Shown: piece by piece, positions 28,150 to 36,838 of the stretch | Position numbering within the stretch: the stretch's first letter is position 1 | How the letters are laid out: each line of letters begins with the position of its first letter | From: DATFVA01 sp963764235 | GTDB taxonomy: Bacteria; Bacteroidota; Ignavibacteria; Ignavibacteriales; Ignavibacteriaceae | NCBI GenBank assembly: GCA_963764235.1 | Contig: CAVXRO010000004.1 | Span: 186,001-250,000 of the forward strand | Reading direction: 5' to 3' | Length of the DNA stretch: 64,000 nt | Position numbers and translations under genes: made by a program | The notes under the pieces: model-generated | What the model was told of the DNA's origin: nothing | Database searches by the model: none | What the model saw: only the letters and a program-made list of their open reading frames with translations

Positions 28150-30405
28150 TCAGCTCTTTTTTTCCGAATGTGATAATTTGTTTTTTCTGCCCTCAGAAGG
28201 CCTTGAATAATAGTAGTAATACTTATAGTAAGAACCATAACCACTCTTATAGCTGAAATTATTAAGGACAGTTCCGATAAAGGAAGATCCGTCCCGCTTA
28301 ATAAGTTCCACTGACTTTTCGAGCAGTTCAGTTTCAGTAGTATCTGCCGAGACTACGAGAATGCTTGCATCGACCAGGCTTGCCAGTATCTCTGAATCCG
28401 TCACAGCGATAACAGGCGGTGAATCAATCAGGATCACCTCATATTTATCTTTAATTATTTCGAGAAATTCTTTCATTGCCTTCGATTCGAGCATTTCGGC
28501 AGGGTTAGGAGGTATTGTCCCGGATGTAATGTAATTCAGGTTCGGAGATTCGGTAGTCCGGATAATCTCCTCAAGCGAAGCTTTCCCGAACAGGTAGTCA
28601 ATTAAACCAGGGAACCGGTTTGTGTTAAAAACTGTATGAATACGGGGTTTTCTCAGATCACAGTCAACTACAAGTGTCTTTCTGTTTGCCTGTGCGAAAC
28701 TGCCGCCAAGATTTATTGCTACAGTTGTTTTACCTTCCTGGGGAGCGGAAGATGTAATCAGAATTGTCTTCAGCGATTCTTTATCGGGGTGTGAGAACTG
28801 AATCCTGGTTCTTAAAGCACGAAACGCCTCGCTCGGAATTGAATCCGGTTTCTTGGAGACAATAAATTCAAATTCATTAGAACCGTTTAGTCCGATTCCT
28901 TCAATCTGCGGTATCCAGGCAAGTACATTAATATTTCTATTCTGAATGTCTTCAGGAGTTTTGATAGTATTATCGAAATAATTTTTAGTAAACACATAAC
29001 CGAAGGCCATACCCACTCCAAGTACCAGTCCGATAAGCACGATTAAGATCCTGTTTGGCTTGGCAGGCGAATCAGGCCTTCTGGCGTTATCAATAATAAG
29101 TACATTCCCGGGCTGCGACTGTTCATTTATCAGAGCTTCCTGATATTTTTCTTCGACAAGCGTATATAATTTTTCCAGCGCTTCCCGGTTTCTTTGCAGC
29201 CGTGCTAATTCGATCGATGTTTTAGGCAGCTGGTTGAACTTAGCCTCATAATTATTCACTATCTTAGCTAGCTCTGCGGCCGTAATCTGAAGAGCCTGGT
29301 TCTTTATCTCTTCTTCAACTATTTTCTGAGAAAGGTCCTTTACCTCTTCAGGACTGCTGGCGAGGATGCCCGCCTTAATAACCTTCATTTTTTCATCAAG
29401 CTTCGACTTAAGATCATCGATCTTTTCATCGTAATCTTTAATAACTTTTGAACTATTCGCCTTGGAATCTTTGGCTGTCAGTGCCATATCTCTGTTAACC
29501 TGAAGCCTTGCCAGCTGCTGCTGCAGGGTCTGAATATACGCTTCGCTGGCAACACTCTGAAGGTAATCAGCAAGTCGCGGATTCTGATCGGCAAGTTCTT
29601 TCTTATACTGTGATAATATTTTATCAGAAGCTGCAAGCTCAATCTGTTTTGCATTTTTCTGAGCCTCGAAATCAGAAAGCTGATTTATCAGGCTGGTAGC
29701 CTGCTCATCAAGAGCAATGATGCCCCCCTTCTCCTGAAAATTCCTGAGGGTTTCTTCCGCGGCATTAAGTTCAGTCTGTTTTTCCTCACGCTGCTGGTTG
29801 AGAAAAGCTTTTACCATTGTCAGCTGATTCCTGTTCATTTCCAGGTTAAGGTATTTATATTCCCCGGCATAAATGTTAGCGATAAGTGAAGCCTCGTAGG
29901 GTGAAGGCGACTCAGCAGATATGTCAATTATATCCAAACCTCTTTTCTGCTCAATTGTAACATTTCCGACAAGCAGCCCCGCTATCTGATCAACACTCAA
30001 GAGCCTGTTTTTCCCTTGGTTGAAATCATGACTCTGAATCAGGTAGAAACTGTCTTTATAGCTGGCAGTTTTAAAACTGTCAATCAGAGCCTGGGCAACC
30101 CGGGCCCTTAGATTATGACTCTTTAATATTTCAATTTCATTTGCAATAAACCTGTCACTTCCGAAATCCTGAAATTCAGGCATCAGCGGCGCTTCAAGAA
30201 TATTTCCCTGAGGCATTGATACCTTAAGGGAAGTTGTCGCTTTATATATATTCCGGGCATTCACTGCATAAATGATAGCCACAACAAGACTAACCACGGT
30301 AATCAGAACCACCGGGACAATGTTTGTTCTTATTAACTTTATATAATCCTTGAGTGAATTACTTTCTATTGACCTGAGGTCTTCATTAACGGGATCTAAC
30401 GCCAT
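28150..30405 (-). CDS. Polysaccharide co-polymerase with tyrosine autokinase (BY-kinase, Wzc-like)
   Basis: 751 residues. The N-terminal Wzz domain has helices near 30-50 and 455-475 with a long coiled coil between. The kinase domain from about 530 has Walker A SSAPQEGKTTVAIN, Walker A' LVVDCDLRKPRIH and Walker B VILIDSPPV. The C-terminal tyrosine cluster (YKSGYGSYYKYYYYYSRP) is the autophosphorylation tail. The protein regulates assembly and export of exopolysaccharide at the inner membrane. It is followed by SLBB and Wzz-like genes and preceded within 1 bp by a second, small SLBB gene. A separate Wzz protein beside a complete Wzc is somewhat redundant. Confidence 0.94.
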   Translation of the reverse strand: MALDPVNEDLRSIESNSLKDYIKLIRTNIVPVVLITVVSLVVAIIYAVNARNIYKATTSLKVSMPQGNILEAPLMPEFQDFGSDRFIANEIEILKSHNLRARVAQALIDSFKTASYKDSFYLIQSHDFNQGKNRLLSVDQIAGLLVGNVTIEQKRGLDIIDISAESPSPYEASLIANIYAGEYKYLNLEMNRNQLTMVKAFLNQQREEKQTELNAAEETLRNFQEKGGIIALDEQATSLINQLSDFEAQKNAKQIELAASDKILSQYKKELADQNPRLADYLQSVASEAYIQTLQQQLARLQVNRDMALTAKDSKANSSKVIKDYDEKIDDLKSKLDEKMKVIKAGILASSPEEVKDLSQKIVEEEIKNQALQITAAELAKIVNNYEAKFNQLPKTSIELARLQRNREALEKLYTLVEEKYQEALINEQSQPGNVLIIDNARRPDSPAKPNRILIVLIGLVLGVGMAFGYVFTKNYFDNTIKTPEDIQNRNINVLAWIPQIEGIGLNGSNEFEFIVSKKPDSIPSEAFRALRTRIQFSHPDKESLKTILITSSAPQEGKTTVAINLGGSFAQANRKTLVVDCDLRKPRIHTVFNTNRFPGLIDYLFGKASLEEIIRTTESPNLNYITSGTIPPNPAEMLESKAMKEFLEIIKDKYEVILIDSPPVIAVTDSEILASLVDASILVVSADTTETELLEKSVELIKRDGSSFIGTVLNNFSYKSGYGSYYKYYYYYSRPSEGRKNKLSHSEKKS

Positions 30406-30406
30406 G

Positions 30407-30922
30407 CTACTTCGCTATATTTAAGATTAAAATTGAAAGTGATATTAAGGCAGAAAACACAGAAAGACCTATCTGCAGATAATCTTTGAAATAAAGTCTT
30501 TGAGAACCAGGAACCAGAAGTATGTCTCCGGCAGCCAGACCCGGCGCATTCTTAAACTCTTTCAGGTTTTCATCCCATAACAGATCATTGTAATTAAATT
30601 TTACCATTTCCCTGGAAGAATCCTCAAGCGTCCTGAATATTCTCAGGTCGTAAAGATGAGCGTCCTCGGAAGGACCGCCGGCATAGGATAGAAGGTCATA
30701 AACATTACTTTCCATAGGAATGACATATTTCCCCGGATATTTTACAAATCCCCAAACAGATACTTTAATGTTCAGGGTTGTAGGATCGGAATAATCATAA
30801 AATGCACCCTGGTTCTGCCTCAGCTGATTAGTATTGCTGCCTACCTGCAATTCCGAGTTCTGTGCAAAAATCATCATGCTAAAAAAAAGTGAGAGAATTA
30901 GGGTTCTGAAAAAGTAGTTCAT
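30407..30922 (-). CDS. Small SLBB-domain protein of the exopolysaccharide operon
   Basis: 171 residues. Residues 1-20 are a signal peptide (LSLFFSMMIFAQ). One SLBB-type module follows (VSVWGFVKYPGKYVIP, VYDLLSYAGGPSEDAHL, then GDILLVPGS). The end is a membrane helix (IGLSVFSALISLSILILNI). The WGFVKYPGKY and GGP blocks match the repeats of the larger SLBB protein two genes on. It lacks the Poly_export domain, so it may be an accessory of the channel. The stop lies 1 bp from the kinase start. ftsX is 55 bp upstream. Confidence 0.75.
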   Translation of the reverse strand: MNYFFRTLILSLFFSMMIFAQNSELQVGSNTNQLRQNQGAFYDYSDPTTLNIKVSVWGFVKYPGKYVIPMESNVYDLLSYAGGPSEDAHLYDLRIFRTLEDSSREMVKFNYNDLLWDENLKEFKNAPGLAAGDILLVPGSQRLYFKDYLQIGLSVFSALISLSILILNIAK

Positions 30923-30977
30923 CTAAAGGAATTCCGCGAGATTATAAAAATTAAAATTAGTAATATTTAACGCTACA

Positions 30978-31838
30978 TCAAATCTTCAATGTTAGTCTTT
31001 TCAATGAGATAATGCTTATTACTAAACCCAGAAATGGACCAACAAAAATCAATAAGCTTAGGTAAATATATTTTGAGGTTCCCAAAAAATTTATCATACT
31101 AATATAATCAGCAAAAATTGAAATAAACAAGATAAAAATACCTGTAGATAAGGCCCCGGCCAGTAATCCCACAATCATCGAATTTAATATTACAGGCAGC
31201 TTAATGGTAATTAGTTTTGCGCCTACAAGCTTCATGGTTTCCAGTTCTTCAAACCTGGAATTTATTATAAGTTTTACCGTACTGTAAACTATATAGATGG
31301 ACAGGAACAATATAACTGCAGTAGCAATAAATATATATTTTTTAATATTATTAAGTATCGAAATAAGTTTATAAATGAAATCATCCTTGAACCCTATATC
31401 ACCTACGCCATTGATCGAAGATAATGAGGCAACTATAGCATCAAGTGAGTCTTTTTCAACGTATTTGTCTTTTAATGTCACAGTAAAAGAAGCCGGCAGA
31501 GGATTATAATCAAGGAGTTTTCTGAATTCCTCCCCTGTTTCCTTTATAAATATTTCCGCGGCCTCATCTTTGTCTATATAATCGATGGTCTTTATATAAT
31601 CCCTCTTTTCAAGCTCATTCTTTATATCAGCCGTTTTGGAAGAAGACAGGTTTTCATTGAGGAATAAATTTATACTGACATTCTCCTTTATTTTCTTCTG
31701 TATGATGTTTGTAGACTGAATCAGGGCCAGTGATATAGTAATAAGCAGAACGGAAATGCATAAGGATGTTAAAGATAGAAAAAATGAAGCCTTCGCCCTT
31801 CCTATCAACCTGAAAGCCTCTTTAACAGAGAAAAACAT
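30978..31838 (-). CDS. ftsX: Cell division protein FtsX
   Basis: 286 residues, four membrane helices: one at about 17-40 (FFLSLTSLCISVLLITISLAL), then a periplasmic domain (residues about 45-160, with ENVSINLFLNENLSS and YIDKDEAAEIFIKETGEEF), then three helices in the FtsX permease domain (YIFIATAVILFLSIYIVYS, MIVGLLAGALSTGIFILFI and ISLLIFVGPFLGLVISIISL in outline). FtsEX links divisome activity to cell-wall hydrolases. No ftsE is adjacent in this window, so the ATPase must be elsewhere. It lies 23 bp after a small lipoprotein gene in the long recR run. Confidence 0.85.
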   Translation of the reverse strand: MFFSVKEAFRLIGRAKASFFLSLTSLCISVLLITISLALIQSTNIIQKKIKENVSINLFLNENLSSSKTADIKNELEKRDYIKTIDYIDKDEAAEIFIKETGEEFRKLLDYNPLPASFTVTLKDKYVEKDSLDAIVASLSSINGVGDIGFKDDFIYKLISILNNIKKYIFIATAVILFLSIYIVYSTVKLIINSRFEELETMKLVGAKLITIKLPVILNSMIVGLLAGALSTGIFILFISIFADYISMINFLGTSKYIYLSLLIFVGPFLGLVISIISLKRLTLKI

Positions 31839-31861
31839 AAATCCAAAACCTTGCTTTATTA

Positions 31862-32371
31862 TCAGAAATTAGATTCGTCAATCCACCTCGATATCTGCCA
31901 CTTTGAGTCATTGGTCTTCCTTTTCAATGCCATATTTACCCGTCCGTCAATACGCACAACATCCGTAGGATTAAACGTTATCGTAAGGTTGAACCCCCTG
32001 ACTATATTAGCTGTTAAAGTATCCACTGAAGAGAGAATTATATTATTCCATATAAGGTCTAACCTCTGGGAGTTCTGAAATAGCCCGTACGTGGTTTTCA
32101 TCTCTTCTTCCCTGCCCCACGAAACATCAAAACCAACTTCATAGTCACGGTAAGTAAAAATGAATTCCTCTGAGATAAGATTTCCGTAGATCGTGGTATC
32201 CTTAAAAGTGTATGCGTACTGGAAATTCTGGAAGACACCCTCGACAGTTTTTTGATCAGAAATAGTTGTGCTGCCGTTATTTGCCTGCTCATCGAATGAT
32301 GGAGCAAAAGGATTTTTACACCCTGCCAGTAAAATAATGATTACCGGAAGTATATAAAAAAAAATTTTAAT
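31862..32371 (-). CDS. Lipoprotein without a standard start codon
   Basis: An open frame of 169 codons begins inside the stop region of the upstream gene and ends at 31862. It encodes IKIFFYILPVIIILLAGCKNPF, a signal with lipobox LLAGC, then a mature domain ending WQISRWIDESNF. No ATG, GTG or TTG precedes the lipobox in frame; the best candidate is ATT at 32369-32371, overlapping the TAA of the gene above (ATTAA). The mature region resembles the preceding lipoprotein (both end W-x-I-x-x-W-x-D), so they may be paralogues, possibly NTF2-like. ATG-based callers find only a fragment from 32101. Confidence 0.65.
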   Translation of the reverse strand: MKIFFYILPVIIILLAGCKNPFAPSFDEQANNGSTTISDQKTVEGVFQNFQYAYTFKDTTIYGNLISEEFIFTYRDYEVGFDVSWGREEEMKTTYGLFQNSQRLDLIWNNIILSSVDTLTANIVRGFNLTITFNPTDVVRIDGRVNMALKRKTNDSKWQISRWIDESNF

Positions 32372-32942
32372 AAAACTTACCTTTCAATTCGCTCCAGCTC
32401 GGCAGAGCAGTGCTTTTTGTGTCCTGCCAGAGATATATTACCCAGACAGACCTGTTGTCTCTCACCATGTTAAACCTCAGCTCACCCTGGTAATCATTGG
32501 GATCCGAGTCCTCATTCGGTACATTTAGGCTGTATGTGGCTGAATAAATGAGACTATCTCCCTGGGGGCTATAAATTTCATTCGATAAAGAAAGGGTTAT
32601 CGGTGACTGTGCGCTCACTTTAGTAATCAGGTTTTGCAGGTACTGCTCTTCTTCTTTAGTGTTCCAGTCGGTTAACAGGAACGGGTACTGCGATAAAGCA
32701 CCGCTGGATGGCGAGAACATAAATTTTTTATCACTGAAAGATGAATCAACCAGGCAATTAATATAATTCTGGACATCCTTATCTTTAAGAGAATTCACCA
32801 GGTTGCTTATTAATAGCTGCGGTGTTACAGCCTGTTCGTAATTAGAACGCGGCTGGTTAGGTGACTCAGCATTTCTGGTCTGAACAAGATCGCATCCAGC
32901 AAAAGTAAAGACGGATACTATGTAGATAATTGCAGATTTCAT
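32367..32942 (-). CDS. Lipoprotein of unknown function
   Basis: 191 residues. Signal peptide and lipobox FAGC at residues 1-17 (IYIVSVFTFAGCD). The mature part, residues 30-191, is a small alpha/beta domain with QLLISNLVNSLKDKDVQNYINCL, then LRFNMVRDNRSVWVIYLWQDTK near the C-terminus. This ending resembles the following lipoprotein (WQISRWIDES), which suggests a duplicated NTF2-like fold, my inference. It overlaps the methyltransferase gene by 4 bp and the next lipoprotein gene by about 5 bp, inside the ybaB-recR-ftsX run. Confidence 0.7.
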   Translation of the reverse strand: MKSAIIYIVSVFTFAGCDLVQTRNAESPNQPRSNYEQAVTPQLLISNLVNSLKDKDVQNYINCLVDSSFSDKKFMFSPSSGALSQYPFLLTDWNTKEEEQYLQNLITKVSAQSPITLSLSNEIYSPQGDSLIYSATYSLNVPNEDSDPNDYQGELRFNMVRDNRSVWVIYLWQDTKSTALPSWSELKGKFY

Positions 32943-33673
32943 TTGCCTGAAATAATAATTATTCTTGGCGAAGAATTAAGGTCAAATTTACTGCCATCAG
33001 AATCGCCGAATGCATTATAAATGTTCAATCCGCTTTTTTCTATTCCGGCTATGAGTTCTGAATTGGAATACATCCGAACCGACTCTTTAAATTTCTTTCG
33101 TGTGCCGTTATTTGCTATAGTTATATCTTTTACGACACGGTGTCCGACTATTTTTCTGTCCTGAATAATCCGTTTTCCATCAAAGATATCTTCCGAATGA
33201 GGAACAAGGTTTCTCCTAACAAATTCCGCATTGAAATAATCTATTACAAAATATCCTCCCGGATTCAATAAATCGAAGGCATCCGCAAAAAGAGAAAAAT
33301 TTTCCACATCAGATTCAAAGTACCCGAAACTTGTGAACAGGTTCACTGCCAGATCGAATTTTGAAGTAATACAGAAGTTCCTTAGATCTGCGTTCACAAA
33401 GTTTATATCCAGCCCATGGATTTCTGCTGTAATCCGGGCTACATTCAAAAGATTTTCACTAAGGTCGATTGCGGTGACGTTGAATCCCCGCTCAGCAAAA
33501 AGGATAGAATGTCTTCCTGGACCGCAGGCCAGGTCAATTATATCTGCTCCATCACTCAATTGGATATTTGAAAGAATAAGTCCAATTAGTCTTTCAGCAT
33601 CTTCATCATTACGGTGCCGGTACACATTCAGATATTCTTCAGTATTAAACCATTCTTCAAACCATTCAGCCAT
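32939..33673 (-). CDS. Class I SAM-dependent methyltransferase
   Basis: 244 residues. The SAM-binding motif I is IIDLACGPGRHSILFAERG near residues 41-59, followed by the acidic loop VTAIDLSENLL and motif IV-like FDLAVNLFTSFGYF near 105-118. The remaining beta strands fit a Rossmann methyltransferase (FVIDYFNAEFVRR). The substrate is unknown; the protein has no appended domain. Its start overlaps recR by one base and its end overlaps the first lipoprotein gene by 4 bp, so it belongs to the same transcription unit. Confidence 0.85.
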   Translation of the reverse strand: MAEWFEEWFNTEEYLNVYRHRNDEDAERLIGLILSNIQLSDGADIIDLACGPGRHSILFAERGFNVTAIDLSENLLNVARITAEIHGLDINFVNADLRNFCITSKFDLAVNLFTSFGYFESDVENFSLFADAFDLLNPGGYFVIDYFNAEFVRRNLVPHSEDIFDGKRIIQDRKIVGHRVVKDITIANNGTRKKFKESVRMYSNSELIAGIEKSGLNIYNAFGDSDGSKFDLNSSPRIIIISGK

Positions 33674-34269
33674 TATAAAATACTTCTGCTTAACATTGCA
33701 CGGCCTATTGTTGCTTCATCGGCAAATTCAAGGTCGCCGCCAATCGGGATTCCGCGTGCAATTCTGGAAACTCTGATCCCCAGAGGTTTAATTAATTTAG
33801 CAAGGTAAAGGGAGGTAGTTTCTCCCTCAGTATCGGGGTTGAGGGCTAATATTACCTCCTGAATTTGTTCACCCCCGAACCTTTTCATCAATTCCTTTAT
33901 TTTTAATGATTCAGGACTCACACCGGTAAGCGGGGAAAGTACTCCTCCTAAAACATGGTATAAACCATTGAATTCATGTGTTTTTTCAATTGCAATAACA
34001 TCACTAGCCTCCTCAACCACACAAATTACGGTTTTATCCCTTTTCTCACTTTTACATACTTCACAAAGTTCATGTTCGGAAATATTAAAACAGCGGGAGC
34101 AGAAACGCAGCTTAACCTTGAGGTTTTGAATAGACACCACCAGGTTTTGAACGGTCTCAGATTCGCTTTTTAATATATGAATAGCCAGTCTCTGAGCTGT
34201 TTTTCTTCCAATTCCCGGAAGTTTACTGAGTTCTTCTATAGCAGTAGTAAGCGGTTCTGCGATGTGCAT
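33673..34269 (-). CDS. recR: Recombination mediator protein RecR
   Basis: 198 residues, the normal length. Helix-hairpin-helix LSKLPGIGRKTAQRLAIHIL lies at residues 14-33. The zinc finger is C-x2-C-x8-C-x2-C: CSRCFNISEHELCEVC, near 57-72. The TOPRIM region has VICVVEEASDVIAIEKTHEF and GLYHVLGGVLSPLTG, and the C-terminus has VSRIARGIPIGGDLEFADE. RecR with RecO loads RecA on gapped DNA. It follows ybaB by one base, the classic dnaX-ybaB-recR order, but dnaX is not here because a divergent gene lies upstream. Confidence 0.97.
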   Translation of the reverse strand: MHIAEPLTTAIEELSKLPGIGRKTAQRLAIHILKSESETVQNLVVSIQNLKVKLRFCSRCFNISEHELCEVCKSEKRDKTVICVVEEASDVIAIEKTHEFNGLYHVLGGVLSPLTGVSPESLKIKELMKRFGGEQIQEVILALNPDTEGETTSLYLAKLIKPLGIRVSRIARGIPIGGDLEFADEATIGRAMLSRSIL

Positions 34270-34270
34270 G

Positions 34271-34597
34271 TCACAGTCCCGGAATATTCATTCCCGGAGG
34301 AATCATCCCCTTCGTGACCTTAGCCATTTCTTCGTCTGAAGCCTTTTTTGCCGATTGTAAGGCTTTATTTACAGCTGCAACAACCAAATCTTCAAGAATC
34401 TCTTTCTCATCAGTATTTATGACCTGCGGGTCAATTTCTACTGAGATTATTTCCTGATGTCCATTTGCAGTGGCTTTTATCATCCCTCCGCCGGCTTCTT
34501 CTGTAACAACAAGGTTGCCAAGCTCCGCCTGCACCTTTTGCAACTCTGCCTGCATTTTCTGAACCTGTTTCAACATTCCCTGCATGCCACCTTTCAT
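34271..34597 (-). CDS. YbaB/EbfC family nucleoid-associated protein
   Basis: 108 residues, the normal length. MLKQVQKMQAELQKVQAELGN forms the N-terminal helix and GMIKATANGHQEIISVEIDPQ the central strands; the C-terminus MAKVTKGMIPPGMNIPG is typical. YbaB dimers bind DNA without strong sequence preference. It starts the long minus-strand run, one base before recR. A promoter should lie in the 128-bp divergent spacer to the PurC-like gene at 34726, but no convincing box was fixed. Confidence 0.94.
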   Translation of the reverse strand: MKGGMQGMLKQVQKMQAELQKVQAELGNLVVTEEAGGGMIKATANGHQEIISVEIDPQVINTDEKEILEDLVVAAVNKALQSAKKASDEEMAKVTKGMIPPGMNIPGL

Positions 34598-34725
34598 TAA
34601 AAATCCTCCAGTTTTCTTATTTTTTTAGTACAAATTTCATTTTTTTTTGTTTAAATATAATACATAGAATTGACTTTATACACTTAATTTTCATATTTTC
34701 TTTTTCAAAAATAGACAAGGAAAGT

Positions 34726-35433
34726 TTGGGGCTTAAATTTTACAATAACGCTTTAATACACGAAGAAATAGAGAAAAAAGATCTTCCTATGGATGATCAG
34801 AATTACACTCTTTTGAGGTATCCTGATTATCTTGTTGCCGACAACAACCGGAAAATTAAAGTTAAAGATCTTGGTTCTAAATTTGCATCGATTAATGCCT
34901 TCTTCTTTGATTATCTGAAGGAGTATCATATTCCTATATCTTTTCTAAAAACTCAGAATAATTCGGGTTTGAAATTCATCAAACACCTACGTTATCCTTT
35001 CTTCATCAAAATACTGAACGTAATTGATAAAAGAACGGCAGTAGTTTTTGACAAAAAAGAAGGTGATCTTCTTAACCTCCCTGTATTTGAAATCCATTAT
35101 CCAAATGGGAAAGACTCTATTGTGACCGAAAGCCACCTTATCACATTCGATATCTGCACTAATGAGGATTTAAGATTGATGAACAGAATCTGCTCAAAAG
35201 TGAATGCTGTCCTTAAGTTCTTCTTTGAGAGAAGGAATGCCCTTCTTTCTGAAGTATACTGTTGTTTCGGAAAAAGTGAGGAAAAGATTTATCTTGTTGA
35301 TGATTTTACACCCACAAGTCTTAAAATAATCCCACAGACTACTGATGGTAAATGGGTTGATCCCTATAACCTGAACACTTCTGCCGACATCAGGAAGTAT
35401 ACTGACTTCCTGCTGAATATGACGAGCGCTTAA
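34726..35433 (+). CDS. Divergent SAICAR synthetase (PurC)-like protein
   Basis: 235 residues from TTG 34726, which follows AAGGAAAG. Segments resemble PurC: SKFASINAFFFDYLKEYHIPISFLKT (PurC: x-W-F-x-x-L-x-x-x-I-P-x-H-F) and, later, PVFEIHYPNGKDSIVTESHL, ICSKVNAVLKFFFERR and IYLVDDFTPTSLKI, the last replacing the PurC DEISPD block. The N-terminal GKVRD and DRISAFD signatures of active enzymes are missing. It may be an inactive or repurposed fold. The psd gene follows after one base, then pssA, purS and purQ, so both phospholipid and purine roles are possible. Homology is my reading of patterns, not certain. Confidence 0.6.
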   Translation: MGLKFYNNALIHEEIEKKDLPMDDQNYTLLRYPDYLVADNNRKIKVKDLGSKFASINAFFFDYLKEYHIPISFLKTQNNSGLKFIKHLRYPFFIKILNVIDKRTAVVFDKKEGDLLNLPVFEIHYPNGKDSIVTESHLITFDICTNEDLRLMNRICSKVNAVLKFFFERRNALLSEVYCCFGKSEEKIYLVDDFTPTSLKIIPQTTDGKWVDPYNLNTSADIRKYTDFLLNMTSA

Positions 35434-35434
35434 A

Positions 35435-36088
35435 ATGTTTACAAAATACGGATATTCCACTCTTGCTGTAATCGCAGCAGTAACTTTTATTTTAATCTGC
35501 CTGAGTTTTTTCACCCAGAATAATTACCTTAAAGCCGTATTAATAATATTACCCGCTCTCCTACTTATATTTTCAATGAACTTTTTCCGGGATCCGGACA
35601 GGACTCCTCCTTCACGTAATGATGTCGTCGTTTCGCCTGCAGACGGGAAGGTTCTTTTTGTAAAAGATGTAGTAGAAGACAGGTTTATTATGGGAAAGGC
35701 TAAACAGGTTTCAATATTTATGTCGCCGCTGAATGTTCATGTTAACAGAATTCCCATCGAGGGGAAAGTTGATTACCTTCAGTATCACAGAGGCAAATAT
35801 ATAGCTGCTTTTGAAGATAAGGCCTCTGAGGTAAATGAAAGAGCAGAATTCGGTATCACAGGAAAATACGGCGGGGTGTTTTTTACCCAGGTAGCCGGGT
35901 TTGTTGCCCGCAGAATTGTCTATGAAATATCCAAAGGTGACTCAGTAAAAATTGGAGAACGGTTTGGAATGATTAAATTTGGAAGTCGCGTTGACGTAAT
36001 TGTTCCCGAAAACTGTATTGTTAAAGTTGAGAGGGATGATGAAGTTAAAGCAGGAGAGACAATTTTATTTGAGTTTCCAAAACATTGA
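35435..36088 (+). CDS. psd: Phosphatidylserine decarboxylase (short archaeal-type)
   Basis: 217 residues. Two hydrophobic segments start it (residues 8-27 and 32-50), then FFRDPDRTPPS near 50-60, a conserved start of the soluble domain. SPADGKVLFVKDVV, MSPLNVHVNRIP and VAGFVARRI are family motifs. Self-cleavage before S184 in KFGSRVDV would leave the alpha subunit with its pyruvoyl group. It makes phosphatidylethanolamine from phosphatidylserine at the inner membrane. pssA follows with a one-base overlap, giving an intact two-step pathway. Confidence 0.95.
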   Translation: MFTKYGYSTLAVIAAVTFILICLSFFTQNNYLKAVLIILPALLLIFSMNFFRDPDRTPPSRNDVVVSPADGKVLFVKDVVEDRFIMGKAKQVSIFMSPLNVHVNRIPIEGKVDYLQYHRGKYIAAFEDKASEVNERAEFGITGKYGGVFFTQVAGFVARRIVYEISKGDSVKIGERFGMIKFGSRVDVIVPENCIVKVERDDEVKAGETILFEFPKH

Positions 36089-36810
36089 TGAGCCGATTTA
36101 GAGTTACACCTTCTGTTATTCCGAACCTGTTTACCGCTATGAACATGTTCAGCGGTTTCCTGTCAATTGTCAGTGCAAGTCAGGGTAAATTTATCTACGC
36201 CGCCTGGCTGATAATTATCGCCGGTATTTTTGATGCTCTCGACGGGGCTATGGCAAGGCTGACCAGATCCAGCAGTGAACTCGGGGTTGAACTGGATTCT
36301 CTTTCGGATGTCGTCAGTTTCGGTGCGGCACCCGCATTCCTGATTTTCACAAGCTATCTTTTTCAATATGAAGTAATCGGCATCATTATAAGCTCGCTAC
36401 TAATGCTGGCAGGAGGATTCCGGCTGGCCAGATTTAACGTTCAGTTAGTCGGGTTCGATAAATCCTACTTTAAAGGTCTGCCGATACCATCCTCCGCAAT
36501 AACCATAGCATCTTTTTGTCTAGCCTTTTACAGATCCCCCGAAGGGTACCCCGAACCTTATACAGTAATAATTATCCCTATGATTCTGCTTCTCTCCTAC
36601 CTTATGATCAGCCGCATAAAATATGATAAAATTCCAAAATTCAGTATGAAAGAAATAAAGGAAAAGCCATATATTCTGTTTCTATTGTTGTTCGCTATTT
36701 TCTTTCTGATCTTCTATACCTTTACACAGGCACTCTTCTTTATGTTTGTTTTCATAATCGTATTTGGTATTTTTCGACACATATTTTATTTCGTAAAAAA
36801 GAGATTTTAA
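36088..36810 (+). CDS. pssA: CDP-diacylglycerol-serine O-phosphatidyltransferase
   Basis: 240 residues from ATG 36088, whose first base is shared with the psd stop (TGATG); a TTG three bases earlier is less likely. The CDP-alcohol phosphotransferase motif is complete: D49-x2-D52-G-x2-A-R-x8-G-x3-D70-x3-D74 (DALDGAMAR, then GVELDSLSD). About eight membrane helices cover the rest. It transfers phosphatidate to serine. The psd gene just upstream uses the product. Confidence 0.95.
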   Translation: MSRFRVTPSVIPNLFTAMNMFSGFLSIVSASQGKFIYAAWLIIIAGIFDALDGAMARLTRSSSELGVELDSLSDVVSFGAAPAFLIFTSYLFQYEVIGIIISSLLMLAGGFRLARFNVQLVGFDKSYFKGLPIPSSAITIASFCLAFYRSPEGYPEPYTVIIIPMILLLSYLMISRIKYDKIPKFSMKEIKEKPYILFLLLFAIFFLIFYTFTQALFFMFVFIIVFGIFRHIFYFVKKRF

Positions 36811-36838
36811 TAGTATTTCTAAATAAAAGAGATGGAAA

